64,000 bases of DNA from Chloracidobacterium sp. N (GTDB lineage: Bacteria > Acidobacteriota > Blastocatellia > Chloracidobacteriales > Chloracidobacteriaceae). Each line of letters opens with the position of its first letter. The stretch's first letter is position 1. A model generated the notes under the pieces. It saw only the letters and a program-made list of their open reading frames with translations. It was not told where the DNA came from and did no database searches. Of this stretch, positions 47,950-56,291 are shown one piece after another. A program made the translations under genes and the position numbers. The stretch spans positions 372,001-436,000 of the forward strand of contig NZ_CP072643.1 in NCBI RefSeq assembly GCF_018304765.1, read 5' to 3'.

Positions 47950-48186
47950 ATGAGCCGCCGCTGTCAATTAACGGGTAAAACAGCCAACAATGCTGTAACT
48001 ATCTCTTTTTCCCATAAGCGCAACAAGCGGTTGCAAGAAGTCAACTTGCAACAAAAACGCATTTGGTGGGCAGAGGGCAAGCGTTTTGTTACTCTCAAGC
48101 TCTCGACCAAAGCAATCAAAACCCTACAGTACAAAAGCCTCGACACCTCTGCCAAGGAGGCGGGCATCGATCTCCGCAAACTTTAG
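47950..48186 (+). CDS. rpmB: 50S ribosomal protein L28, cyanobacterial type
   Basis: 78 residues, complete. [27 protein letters not shown]-like [15 protein letters not shown] and [10 protein letters not shown] are the L28 pattern, and the length and ending (EAGIDLRKL) match cyanobacterial L28 as I remember it. It is the first gene after the IS left-end remnant. The host should have its own rpmB elsewhere, so this is probably an extra copy carried with the arsenic genes. Whether it enters host ribosomes is unknown. Confidence 0.9.
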   Translation: MSRRCQLTGKTANNAVTISFSHKRNKRLQEVNLQQKRIWWAEGKRFVTLKLSTKAIKTLQYKSLDTSAKEAGIDLRKL

Positions 48187-48191
48187 TTAGC

Positions 48192-48779
48192 ATGAATGGC
48201 GGTTCTCTGGAGCGGTATGTCGGCAATACCCTTAAAGAACTCCGACAACGGCAGGGGCTAACTATTGCTGATGTGGCGGATCATGCAGGTATTTCGCGGG
48301 GCATGATCTCCAAAATTGAAAATGCCCAAACTGCCACTAGCCTAGAAACGCTGGAAAAGCTGGCGAAGGCGTTGGGGGTGTCTTTGGCGACTCTGTTCCG
48401 CGATTACGATGTGCCAGAGGGCGGGGCGCAGTTGGTGAAGCGTAATTGCGGTATGGAAGTGGTACGGCGGGGGACTAAGCGAGGTCATACCTACCATTTG
48501 TTAGCTTACGATCAAGGACCCGTCAAGCAGTTCGAGCCGTTTCTGATTACGATGGATGATGCTTCAGAAGTTTTTCCTATTTTTGAGCATGTGGGCACCG
48601 AATTTATTTATATGCTGTCAGGCAAAATGGAATATCGTCATGGGCAAAATAGCTACACTTTGTGTGAGGGAGATGCTCTAACTTTTAAGGGGCATATTCC
48701 CCATGGACCAAAAGCCCTAGTTGAATTGCCGATTCGCTTTTTGGCGATTATTTTTTATCCGCAAAACACAGCAGAATGA
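48192..48779 (+). CDS. XRE-family regulator with cupin domain
   Basis: 195 residues. Residues 6-65 form an XRE helix-turn-helix (LKELRQRQGLTIADVADHAG, then ISRGMISKIENAQTATSLET). A cupin-2 domain follows (about 115-185; HVGTEFIYMLSGKMEY, then GDALTFKGHIPHGP). Such proteins repress or activate metabolic and stress genes in response to a small ligand in the cupin. The ATG at 48,192 lies five bases after the rpmB stop; the longer frame to 48,063 overlaps rpmB and is not credible. Its stop overlaps the start of the GntR gene. Confidence 0.9.
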   Translation: MNGGSLERYVGNTLKELRQRQGLTIADVADHAGISRGMISKIENAQTATSLETLEKLAKALGVSLATLFRDYDVPEGGAQLVKRNCGMEVVRRGTKRGHTYHLLAYDQGPVKQFEPFLITMDDASEVFPIFEHVGTEFIYMLSGKMEYRHGQNSYTLCEGDALTFKGHIPHGPKALVELPIRFLAIIFYPQNTAE

Positions 48780-49486
48780 GCGATCGCCGTATTCCTCTGC
48801 ATTTGCAAATTTCTCAGGTATTGCGTCAGCGGATCGAAACAGGAGTCTATGCCGTAGGCGAACAACTGCCCAGCGAACATCAGTTGATGGAGCAGTTTCA
48901 AGTCAGCCGCATTACTATCAGGCGCGCCATTCATAATCTGGTGCATCAGGGGTTGGCTAGTGCACAGCATGGTAGAGGTGTGTTTGTCAAAAATCAGTGC
49001 AAGTGGGTTTATTCCCTGTCTAGCCCGCTGATATTTTTCGAGGAGGATATGAAGCGCCAAGGGGTGCAGTCTGCCATTTGCCACCTAGAGTTTCAAGCGG
49101 TTAGTCCACCCCCTCGGGTGCAAGAGATTTTGGGCAGTGATTTAGCTTGTTTTCAAAGCAAAATTCTCCTTTTGGATGGAATTCCTGCAATCCTAGATAA
49201 GAGTTACATTCTTTTGGAATTGGGACGGCAGTTTGCTAATGAATTAAAAACTGCCATGACTTTCCCCACCCTAGAGCGCAACGGTATCCATATTTCCAAG
49301 ATAGAGGCGAGTCTGGAGTGTACCCGGGCGGATCAGCAATTGAGTGAGCATTTGGCTGTGCCGCTGGGAGAACCTCTCTTAGTCTATTGCTACACTGCCT
49401 ACGATCAGTATCAGCGATCGCTGGTCTATGGCTCTGCCCCATCTCGGGCAGATTTGCTCACCTATGCGGTAACTATTAATCGCTAG
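48776..49486 (+). CDS. GntR-family regulator with UTRA domain
   Basis: 236 residues. The N-terminal winged helix is IPLHLQISQVLRQRIETGVY followed by GEQLPSEHQLMEQFQVSRIT and GRGVFVKN. The C-terminal UTRA ligand domain runs from about 85 to 236. Members sense small metabolites; a link with arsenic is not established. The ATG overlaps the XRE stop (ATGA), and a GCGATCGC octamer covers its second and third codons. Confidence 0.9.
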   Translation: MSDRRIPLHLQISQVLRQRIETGVYAVGEQLPSEHQLMEQFQVSRITIRRAIHNLVHQGLASAQHGRGVFVKNQCKWVYSLSSPLIFFEEDMKRQGVQSAICHLEFQAVSPPPRVQEILGSDLACFQSKILLLDGIPAILDKSYILLELGRQFANELKTAMTFPTLERNGIHISKIEASLECTRADQQLSEHLAVPLGEPLLVYCYTAYDQYQRSLVYGSAPSRADLLTYAVTINR

Positions 49487-49785
49487 TCTTTCTGAGTAGC
49501 TGAAATCAAAATTAGGTATTGACACAGCGACCAAGATTTGCCAAAATATCAATCGCCATCAATATAGATACCTATCCATTTTAATTAGTAGTCCTCTACT
49601 GATTCTTTATGCGTATTTATGATTACAATTTGTCAGCTAAAGGTTTCGCCCCAGTCAATGTTTGCTGTAATGGCAAGTTTGTCTAACTTAGTTTTCTGGC
49701 GCGGATCAGCAGTTGTTGTGAAGCCACGAACTACCAAAGTTGTAACTGGTGGCAATTATTTAGGCTAAGTCATAGAGGCTGTTGC
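49487..49785 (+). promoter_or_regulatory. AT-rich regulatory region before acr3
   Basis: 299 bases between the GntR stop and acr3. TTGACA at 49,519-49,524, 17 bases, then CAAAAT at 49,542-49,547 could be a promoter. A direct repeat ATCAAT lies just after it near 49,548-49,562 and could bind one of the two regulators. A 25-codon frame (49,609-49,686) with CC near its end is present but has no ribosome site, so I do not call it a gene. Confidence 0.35.
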
Positions 49786-50922
49786 ATGACTAAGACGGAA
49801 AAAATTAAGGCTGGCAGTCAATTGAGCTTCTTTGAGCGTTACCTTACGATTTGGGTATTGCTTTGCATTGTTGCTGGTATTGGGTTGGGGCGGTTGTTTC
49901 CCAATGTTGCCGCTACCTTGGATTCGTGGAGTGTTTATCAGGTTTCCATCCCCATCGCCATTTGTCTGTTTTTCATGATGTACCCCATCATGGTCAAAAT
50001 TGATTTCACCCAAGCCACTAGAGCGGTACGCGCTCCTAAACCCGTGATTCTAACTTTAGTGGTGAATTGGCTAATCAAACCTTTTACGATGGTGGTCTTT
50101 GCCCAATTTTTCTTGGGGTGGCTATTTAAGCCGTTGATTGAGGGAGAGGAAATAATTAGGGGAGGTGTGATACCTCTGGCAAATTCCTATATTGCGGGGG
50201 CAATTCTCTTGGGGATCGCTCCCTGTACAGCGATGGTGCTGATGTGGGGCTATCTTTCCTATGGCAATCAGGGTCATACATTGGTGATGGTAGCGGTCAA
50301 TTCCCTAGCTATGCTGTTTCTCTATGCGCCAATGGGACGCTGGCTGTTAGCGGTGAATAATTTGCCAGTTCCTTGGGAGACCATTGTTCTCTCTGTACTG
50401 GTGTATGTGGGTTTACCGCTGGTGGCGGGGATTTATTCGCGCTGGTGGATTTTGCGCTACAAGGGCAAGGAGTGGTTTGAGCGACAGTTTCTGAAATACT
50501 TAAGCCCAGTGGCGATCGCCGCATTACTGATCACCCTAATTCTCTTGTTTGCTTTCAATGGAGAATTGATTGTTAATCGCCCCTTGGATATTTTGCTGAT
50601 TGCCGTACCCCTATTTTTGCAAACTAACTTTATCTTTTTGCTGACCTATGTGGCAGGGTTAAAGTTACAGCTTTCCTATGAGGATGCGGCTCCCGCCGCT
50701 CTAATTGGGGCAAGTAATCACTTTGAAGTGGCGATCGCGACAGCGGTAGTGTTATTTGGCTTAAATTCTGGGGCGGCACTGGCAACGGTAGTGGGGGTGC
50801 TAATCGAGGTGCCCGTAATGTTGATGTTGGTGGAGATTTGCAAGCTGACGGCAGGCTGGTTTCCCCGTGAGCCAGAAAAGGCTACCTTGCTTGATCCCCG
50901 CTGTATCAGCCCGTATGAATAA
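49786..50922 (+). CDS. acr3: Arsenite efflux carrier, ACR3 family
   Basis: 378 residues with ten predicted membrane helices, the usual ACR3 plan. The conserved Cys is in [16 protein letters not shown], and [17 protein letters not shown] in helix 9 is the family's best motif. ACR3 exports arsenite driven by the membrane potential. The C-terminus [15 protein letters not shown] is typical, so the gene is complete; its TAA is followed at once by TTTAC and IS copy 2. No arsR or arsC lies in the segment; control would fall to the XRE-cupin or GntR protein or to the host. Confidence 0.94.
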   Translation: MTKTEKIKAGSQLSFFERYLTIWVLLCIVAGIGLGRLFPNVAATLDSWSVYQVSIPIAICLFFMMYPIMVKIDFTQATRAVRAPKPVILTLVVNWLIKPFTMVVFAQFFLGWLFKPLIEGEEIIRGGVIPLANSYIAGAILLGIAPCTAMVLMWGYLSYGNQGHTLVMVAVNSLAMLFLYAPMGRWLLAVNNLPVPWETIVLSVLVYVGLPLVAGIYSRWWILRYKGKEWFERQFLKYLSPVAIAALLITLILLFAFNGELIVNRPLDILLIAVPLFLQTNFIFLLTYVAGLKLQLSYEDAAPAALIGASNHFEVAIATAVVLFGLNSGAALATVVGVLIEVPVMLMLVEICKLTAGWFPREPEKATLLDPRCISPYE

Positions 50923-50935
50923 TTTACCGAAAAAA

Positions 50936-50975
50936 CGCCTTATATCCCTGCCCTTAAGGGCAGGGATATAAGGCG
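50936..50975. repeat. 40-base perfect palindrome in IS left end
   Basis: CGCCTTATATCCCTGCCCTT is followed immediately by its exact reverse complement. In copy 1 the same place (11,389-11,428) is only a quasi-palindrome: the right arm is nearly the same, the left arm reads CGCCGTAAAGCCCTGCAC. The hairpin corresponds to the subterminal structure bound by the Y1 transposase of this family. Confidence 0.9.
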
Positions 50976-51016
50976 CACACTGTTTTATCAAGCCAAACCT
51001 GTGATAAAATAGCAGT

Positions 51017-52280
51017 ATGAGAGTAATGGAAGCCAAGCTACTCAACGGGACAGCAGAGCAGTATCAGGCTCTGGATGAAGCCATCCGTACCGCACAGTTT
51101 GTCAGAAACAAATGTGTGCGGTACTGGATGGACAACAAGAGCGTAAACAAAGCTGTTCTCTATGCCCACTGCAAAGACCTGGCCAAAGAGTTTGACTTTG
51201 CCAGGAAGTTAAACTCAGCGGCAAGGCAGGCAAGTGCAGAGCGAGCCTGGGCTTCCATTTCTCGGTTCTATACCAACTGCAGAAACAAGGCGGTCAAGAA
51301 AGGGTATCCCAAGTTCAAGAAGCATTGCCGTTCTGTGGAATACAAGGTATCTGGCTGGAAGCTGTCAGGAGATGGAATGTCTATCACCTTCACTGATGGC
51401 TTCAATGCTGGTGCTTTTGCTCTGTACTGCAATGGTGAGGCAAGACACCATATCCTAAACTCCAAAATCAATCGGGTGCGGGTGATACGCAGGGCAGATG
51501 GGTACTATGCTCAGTTCTGCCTGGATGTGGAGCGCAAAGAGCAGGGAGCATACACAGGCAATGTGATTGGCATTGACTTGGGCTTGAAGGCTTTCTACAC
51601 CGACCAGAACGGCAACCCTGTAGAGTATCCTAAGTTTTTGAGGCGTAGTGAAAGGAGGTTAAAGCAACACCAGCGCAGATTAAGTCGGAAGTTCAAGAAG
51701 AGGGCAAAATCCCAATCCAAGAACTACCACAAGCAAAGAAAGCGACTGGGCAAAGTGCATCTGAAAGTCCAACGCCAGCGTAAAGACTGGGCAATTAAGC
51801 AGGCACGGTGCGTGGTGGCATCTCACGATGTCGTGGCGTATGAAGACTTGCAGGTGAAGAATCTAGTCAAGAATCGTCATCTTGCCAAATCCATTCATGA
51901 TGCTGGCTGGTCTCAATTCACCCAGTGGCTGGACTACTACGGCAAGGTGTGGGACAAGGCAGTAGTCAGCGTACCGCCGCAGTACACCACACAGGACTGT
52001 AGTAACTGTGGGCATTATGGTAGTAAAAACCCTATCCACCAGAACCCATAGTTGTCCTCAATGTGGATTTGAATCAGACAGAGACCAGAATGCGGCTTTG
52101 AACATCCTCAAGAAGGGACTAAGCATCTTGGGAATGGAGTGGCAAAACAGTACCTTTGGGCAAAAGGGAACTGCCTCGAAAGAGGGAACGCTTGGGGAGA
52201 GATGCACCGCTGCTTTAGAGGGGCAACCTGATGAAGTAAGTGCGCTCGCAGAACCAAGAACAAGAATCCCCTGCCTTTAG
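51017..52280 (+). pseudogene. tnpB, frameshifted (copy 2)
   Basis: Nearly identical to the intact tnpB at 11,470, with scattered substitutions. One extra base at about 52,013-52,018 (GGGCATTATGG against GGGCATAGGG) shifts the frame between the two CxxC pairs of the zinc finger. The product would stop at 52,051, after 344 residues, keeping the RuvC Asp and Glu but losing C346/C349 and the third RuvC Asp (DRDQNAA). The lost part continues in another frame to 52,280. It should be inactive, though its right end can still give a guide RNA for copy 1. Confidence 0.92.
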
Positions 52281-52682
52281 GCAGGGGAGTATGTCAACTC
52301 AGCACGAACGAGGGCAATGAGCTGCCGCTGCTGCAAGCCCTCGACCCGCTCGTTGCCGAGCGGGTGCTGACCATCCAATCGGCCCGCGCTGCTACTCCGC
52401 CTGTCACACCTCCAACCACTGGACCATCAACCACTGCAACATCAACCACATCCGGTCTTGACTTCCTCTGACGGCAGCCGGCGGCGGTGTTTTCCACAGG
52501 CCGGTGTGGGAAGCCTTCAGCACCGGGGTTGACAGGCTGGCCCGCAGCCGAGGGGACGGAGGCCCATGAAATTCGGGCTGGCGGTGGTGCCGATCAAGCC
52601 CACTGCCAGCCCGTGCATCTGTGGTTTCTATGCTTTTGGTCTTCGTGGCGGTTGCGCGTGCAACCAGCAGCCCGTCAGTTCC

Positions 52683-52991
52683 TCAGTTCCGGTGTGCAAT
52701 TTTGCGCATGATCCGGCGGTAACGATTCGGGGTGCAGTTGAGGCCCTTCTGACTGCACCAATAAGCTACTTTCTGGGCCAGTTCATAGGTCTCCCAATAC
52801 TCGTCCTTCGTAAGTCCCTCTGTATAGTAGTCATCCCAGGCAAAGGGATCGTCATCAACCTGAATCAGGTCTTCATTGCTCCTTCCGCTGATCCACCAGC
52901 CGACCCGGGCCGGGGTACCGGTTGAAAGCAACGCCGTCGTCACAACAAGCCGCCCACCACACTTTTTGCTGCTAATGACTCTGAGTTTCAT
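52683..52991 (-). CDS. Small protein, unknown
   Basis: 102 residues; ATG at 52,991 has GGAGAGG four bases before it. It is acidic in the middle (DLIQVDDDPFAWDDYYTEG) and has Cys in KCGGR, YWCSQK and LNCTPN. It begins like a beta-rich domain (KLRVISSKKCGGRLVVTTAL). I know no family. Downstream on its strand lies the helicase remnant. Confidence 0.5.
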   Translation of the reverse strand: MKLRVISSKKCGGRLVVTTALLSTGTPARVGWWISGRSNEDLIQVDDDPFAWDDYYTEGLTKDEYWETYELAQKVAYWCSQKGLNCTPNRYRRIMRKIAHRN

Positions 52992-53239
52992 GCATCCTCT
53001 CCGCTGGAAGTAGTCGCTGCCCAAGGCAGCAGTCAATTATACGCTTTCACATCCCGGCAGATTCCATTTTTTTTCGGAAAGCGCGCATGTTCAGCCCCCC
53101 GATCCCTTCCAGCCCCCGCAGCCTCCAGCCGCCTGGGACCACCCACACCGCTGATTCATTTGTGCTTCCGGCCGGCAGGCCAACTGGCTACCATGCCCCG
53201 CGCGTGACAAACACCTGAAAGGAATGTTGGATTGTTGCC

Positions 53240-54610
53240 ATGAAAACCATTCGTATCGCTTGCGGGCAGGGCTTCTGGGGTGACTGGCTGGAAGCGCCGG
53301 TGCGGCTCATCGAAGGCGGCCCCGTGGACTACCTCGTGCTCGACTATCTGGCCGAAGTCACCATGTCCATCATGCAGAAGCAGAAGTCCCGGAATCCGAA
53401 GGCCGGATTCGCCACTGACTTCGTGGCCCTGATGGACCGCATCCTGCCGCAGGTTCTGGCAAAAAACGTGCGCGTCATTGCCAACGCCGGGGGCGTCAAC
53501 CCCCAAGCCTGTGCCGAAGCTGTGCGGATGGTCGCGGCCAGGCATGGACTGGCCGACCAACTGCGGATTGGCATCGTCGCCGGAGACGACATTTTGGGAC
53601 GCCTCGACGAACTCATGGCGGCCGGTCACACCTTTGAAAATCTCGATACCGGCGAGCCGCTGGCCACCGTCCGCGCACATCTCCAGAGCGCCAACGTCTA
53701 TTTCGGTGCCCAGCCCATTGCCGAGGCCCTCCGCCGGGGGGCCCAGGTCATCATCACCGGACGCTGCACTGACACTGGACTGGCGCTTGCCCCCTGCATT
53801 CACGAGTTTGGATGGGCAGCCGATGACTGGCATCGGCTCGCCGCCGGCACGGTTGCCGGACACATCATCGAGTGTGGAGCGCAGTGCACTGGCGGCAACT
53901 GCCTTGTGGACTGGGAGACGACCCCGGACTACGCCAACATCGGCTTTCCCATCATCGAGATGCACGAAGACGGGACGTTTGTCGTCACCAAACACCCCAA
54001 CACCGGCGGGCGCGTCACCGTGGCCACGGTCAAGGAACAGCTTGTCTATGAAATGGGCGATCCGACGACCTACATCACGCCGGATTGCATTGCCGACTTC
54101 ACGACGATCCAGCTTGCCCAGGAAGACACCGATCGCGTCCGGGTCTGGGGCATTCAGGGCCGGCCGGCTACGGAGTTTTACAAGGTCTCGGCCAGTTACT
54201 TTGCCGGATACAAGGCCGTGGGCAGCCTCATCTACGCCTGGCCGGATGCCTACGCCAAAGCCCGCCGGGCCGATGCCATGCTGCGCCAACGGCTGCACGA
54301 CCTGGGACTGCACTTTGACGAAATCTGGACGGAGTATGTGGGCGCTGGCGCGTGCCACGGTCTGCAACTGGCCGGAGAGCCATCCCGCGACCTGCCGGAA
54401 GTCGTCCTGCGGGTGGCTGTCCGCTCCTCTGACCAGGCCAGCGTCGAGCGGTTCACCAAAGAGCTGGCCCCGCTGGCCCTCAACGGGCCGCCGACCGTCA
54501 CGGGCTTTGGCTCCGGGCGGCCAAAAGTCGAGGAAGTCGTCGCCTACTTCCCGACGCTGATTCCCAAAGCCGTCGTCACACCGGATGTTCAGCTTCTGGC
54601 CAACGGGTGA
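53240..54610 (+). CDS. AtuA-family (DUF1446) protein
   Basis: 456 residues, about the length of the DUF1446/AtuA family. Typical phrases are [58 protein letters not shown] and GGNCLVDW. AtuA is needed for acyclic terpene (citronellol/geraniol) use in Pseudomonas, but its reaction is undefined and most bacterial members have no proven role. No other atu gene is near. The protein is cytoplasmic by sequence. Confidence 0.88.
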   Translation: MKTIRIACGQGFWGDWLEAPVRLIEGGPVDYLVLDYLAEVTMSIMQKQKSRNPKAGFATDFVALMDRILPQVLAKNVRVIANAGGVNPQACAEAVRMVAARHGLADQLRIGIVAGDDILGRLDELMAAGHTFENLDTGEPLATVRAHLQSANVYFGAQPIAEALRRGAQVIITGRCTDTGLALAPCIHEFGWAADDWHRLAAGTVAGHIIECGAQCTGGNCLVDWETTPDYANIGFPIIEMHEDGTFVVTKHPNTGGRVTVATVKEQLVYEMGDPTTYITPDCIADFTTIQLAQEDTDRVRVWGIQGRPATEFYKVSASYFAGYKAVGSLIYAWPDAYAKARRADAMLRQRLHDLGLHFDEIWTEYVGAGACHGLQLAGEPSRDLPEVVLRVAVRSSDQASVERFTKELAPLALNGPPTVTGFGSGRPKVEEVVAYFPTLIPKAVVTPDVQLLANG

Positions 54611-54818
54611 TGTTCCCGTGCGGCGCCTGGCGCCTGATCGTCGGATGCCGCCCCGCCGGTTATCTTGTCCACTTCGGGCATTACGGAAATCTTCGGGAAT
54701 TTTTCCGAACCTTGGGAACCCGTCTGTCGTTATAGAAGGCGTCGAAAGACAATGGTATGGAATGAACTGGAAGGTTCGACCATACCGCCACCTTCGGAAA
54801 GTTTTTACAGGAGTTCCT

Positions 54819-55187
54819 ATGCGTTTCTTCGGAAAGACATTCATCCTTGGTCTCACCCTGACGGCCCTGCTTGGCGTTTCCGCTCTGGCAGGCGAAGTGA
54901 CCAAAACCCTGACGCTCAACCGGGATGTATCGGTCAACGGCACCGTCGTGAAAAAGGGCACCTACAAGGTGAAGATCAACAAGGAAACTGGCGAAATGAC
55001 GATCCTCAACGGCAGGGAAGTCATTGCCAGGACAACAGTTAGCCTTACCACCGATGAGCGTAAGGCAAACGGTGATGAAATTGCGCTCACCCAGAATGGT
55101 GACACCAACGTGCTCAAGAGCATCAAGTTCGATGGCTCACGTGAGCGCTTCAGCGTGACGAGCGCCCAGGCAGCTCCCAATCAATAA
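54819..55187 (+). CDS. Small exported protein, unknown
   Basis: 122 residues. AGGAG lies five bases before the ATG. A clear signal peptide (MRFFGKTFILGLTLTALLGVSALAG) is cut probably after ALA. The mature part is beta-rich with Lys/Thr repeats (VKKGTYKVKINKETGEMTIL). Acidobacteriota have many such short secreted beta proteins; I cannot name a function. The gene ends in front of a bidirectional terminator. Confidence 0.8.
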   Translation: MRFFGKTFILGLTLTALLGVSALAGEVTKTLTLNRDVSVNGTVVKKGTYKVKINKETGEMTILNGREVIARTTVSLTTDERKANGDEIALTQNGDTNVLKSIKFDGSRERFSVTSAQAAPNQ

Positions 55188-55231
55188 GCCTGGGTACAAC
55201 ACGAAGTCTCTTCTGCTCAACAAAAAGTTAA

Positions 55232-55259
55232 AACGCCCGGAATACCGGGCGTTTTTTTT
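55232..55259. terminator. Bidirectional rho-independent terminator
   Basis: AACGCCCGG-AATA-CCGGGCGTT is followed by T's on the plus strand; A's upstream give a T-rich run on the other strand too. It separates the small exported protein from the convergent psuG. Confidence 0.9.
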
Positions 55260-55316
55260 CTTCTTTGTGAGGGAAGCTTGGTCCGGCTGTAACATTTTTC
55301 TTGCCAGGATATATAC

Positions 55317-56276
55317 TCAGTCTTTCCATTTTTTGGAAGCGATTGCACAGGCTATTTTGGCAGCAGTTTGGGCATTTTGCTTCAACAGTTTGACATTGGC
55401 ATCCAGGCTTCTGCCATCCGTCAATGAACTCACCTGCGCCAGCAGGTAGGGTGTGACGGACGCCCCCCGGATGCCCAGGGCTTCAGCGCGTGACAGGGCC
55501 GCCTCGATGGCGACCTCGACACCGGGGACTTCCTCCGGCGGCGGCTGCACCACAACAACGCCCCCTCCCCCCCAAGTGCGCTCCACCTGCCACATGCGCG
55601 CCAGGTCATCCAGACATTCAAAAGTAAAGCCCAGCCGCCGCCCGCTGCGCACCGTGTAGAAGGCCGGAAATTCCGCACACTGCCACCCCACAACCGGCAC
55701 ACCATGGGTTTCCAGCCACTCCAGGGTGGCCGGTATGTCCAAAATGGCTTTGGCTCCGGCGCAGACCACCAGCACCGGATACCGGGCGAGGGCGGTCAGG
55801 TCGCCGCTGATGTCCCAGCTCTGGGCAGCACCGCGATGAACCCCGCCAATCCCGCCGGTGGCCATGACCTCGATGCCGGCCAGGGCAGCCACCCGTGCGG
55901 TTGCCCCGACGGTCGTAGCCCCGTCCCAGCCCAAAGCCACGGCCGCCGCCAGATCACGCGCCCCCAGCTTGGCCACCGTTTGTTTATTGGGCGATACATC
56001 TCCCTCAGCAGAGGGCGTATCACAACACGCAGATTCACCAAATTGCATTATCAGACACTTGTCCATCCCCACCACCACCCGCCCCCCGACTACGCCCACT
56101 GTCGCCGGGACAGCTCCACCAGCGCGCACTTCGGCCTCCATCGCCAAAGCCGTCTCCACATTTACCGGATAGGGCAGCCCGTGGGCAATGACGGTGCTCT
56201 CCAACGCCACCACCGGCTGCCCCTGTGCCAGCGCCGTCGCCACTTCCGCCGAAAGCTCAATCCCTTCCGCGTTCAT
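55317..56276 (-). CDS. psuG: Pseudouridine-5'-phosphate glycosidase
   Basis: 319 residues. ALESTVIAHGLPYP contains the active-site Glu, CAGAKAILD the Lys that forms the ribose adduct, and TGGIGGVHRGAAQSWDISGDL the manganese/phosphate region. The enzyme splits pseudouridine phosphate to uracil and ribose 5-phosphate. Between VVVGM and KLGARDL it has about 15 residues more than E. coli PsuG, including ESACCDTPSAEGD. The ATG has GGAGG upstream and lies 15 bases after the amidohydrolase stop, so it is probably the last gene of that operon. No PsuK kinase gene is next to it. Confidence 0.93.
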   Translation of the reverse strand: MNAEGIELSAEVATALAQGQPVVALESTVIAHGLPYPVNVETALAMEAEVRAGGAVPATVGVVGGRVVVGMDKCLIMQFGESACCDTPSAEGDVSPNKQTVAKLGARDLAAAVALGWDGATTVGATARVAALAGIEVMATGGIGGVHRGAAQSWDISGDLTALARYPVLVVCAGAKAILDIPATLEWLETHGVPVVGWQCAEFPAFYTVRSGRRLGFTFECLDDLARMWQVERTWGGGGVVVVQPPPEEVPGVEVAIEAALSRAEALGIRGASVTPYLLAQVSSLTDGRSLDANVKLLKQNAQTAAKIACAIASKKWKD

Positions 56277-56291
56277 CCGGCCCCTCCGGGT

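Larger units (their letters stand above)
47796..52297 (+). mobile_element. IS-bounded segment with cyanobacterial arsenite cargo
   Basis: 4502 bases. The left border is a 41-base left-end remnant (47,796-47,836) identical to IS copy 1, preceded by TTTAC at 47,791-47,795. The right border is the right end of IS copy 2 (TCAA at 52,294-52,297). The cargo (rpmB, XRE-cupin, GntR, acr3; 47,837-50,922) is AT-richer than its surroundings and has GCGATCGC at 48,780, 49,414, 50,512 and 50,731. Its ends would suffice for movement as one unit by an IS605-type transposase. A two-step origin (two IS insertions, then recombination) is equally possible. Confidence 0.75.
50928..52297 (+). mobile_element. IS200/IS605-type element, tnpB only (copy 2)
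   Basis: 1370 bases, one longer than copy 1 because of a frameshift base. The 5' flank is TTTAC (50,923-50,927) directly after the acr3 stop, and the 3' end is TCAA at 52,294-52,297. The right-end hairpin at 52,268-52,287 is identical to copy 1; the left end differs (perfect palindrome). No tnpA. Confidence 0.92.
47505..52471 (+). pseudogene. UvrD/Rep-like SF1 helicase, split and internally deleted
   Basis: The first part (47,505-47,795, 97 codons) has a Q motif (LTSEQLRAVE) and Walker A GAPGSGKTQ, then reads VFY up to TTTAC. The second part (52,298-52,471) continues in the same frame: LSTNEGNELPLLQALDP... with a Thr/Pro-rich tail and ending GLDFL. LYLST-type sequence normally follows motif VI (TRA...) of UvrD helicases, so the tail fits the C-terminus. 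The middle, several hundred residues with motifs II to VI, is missing. ATG overlaps the Hsp70 gene stop (ATGA), so the intact helicase worked with that protein. It can no longer be an active helicase. Confidence 0.82.

Noticed and set aside
48063-48191. Upstream extension of the XRE-cupin gene
   Set aside because: It overlaps rpmB out of frame; the helix-turn-helix begins just after ATG 48,192.
52566-52925. Plus-strand frame with PCICGFYAFGLRGGCACN, faintly like the CxCG...CxC region of ComM/YifB
   Set aside because: The remainder shows no ComM motif and runs antisense through a better-supported minus gene; probably chance or a very old fragment.
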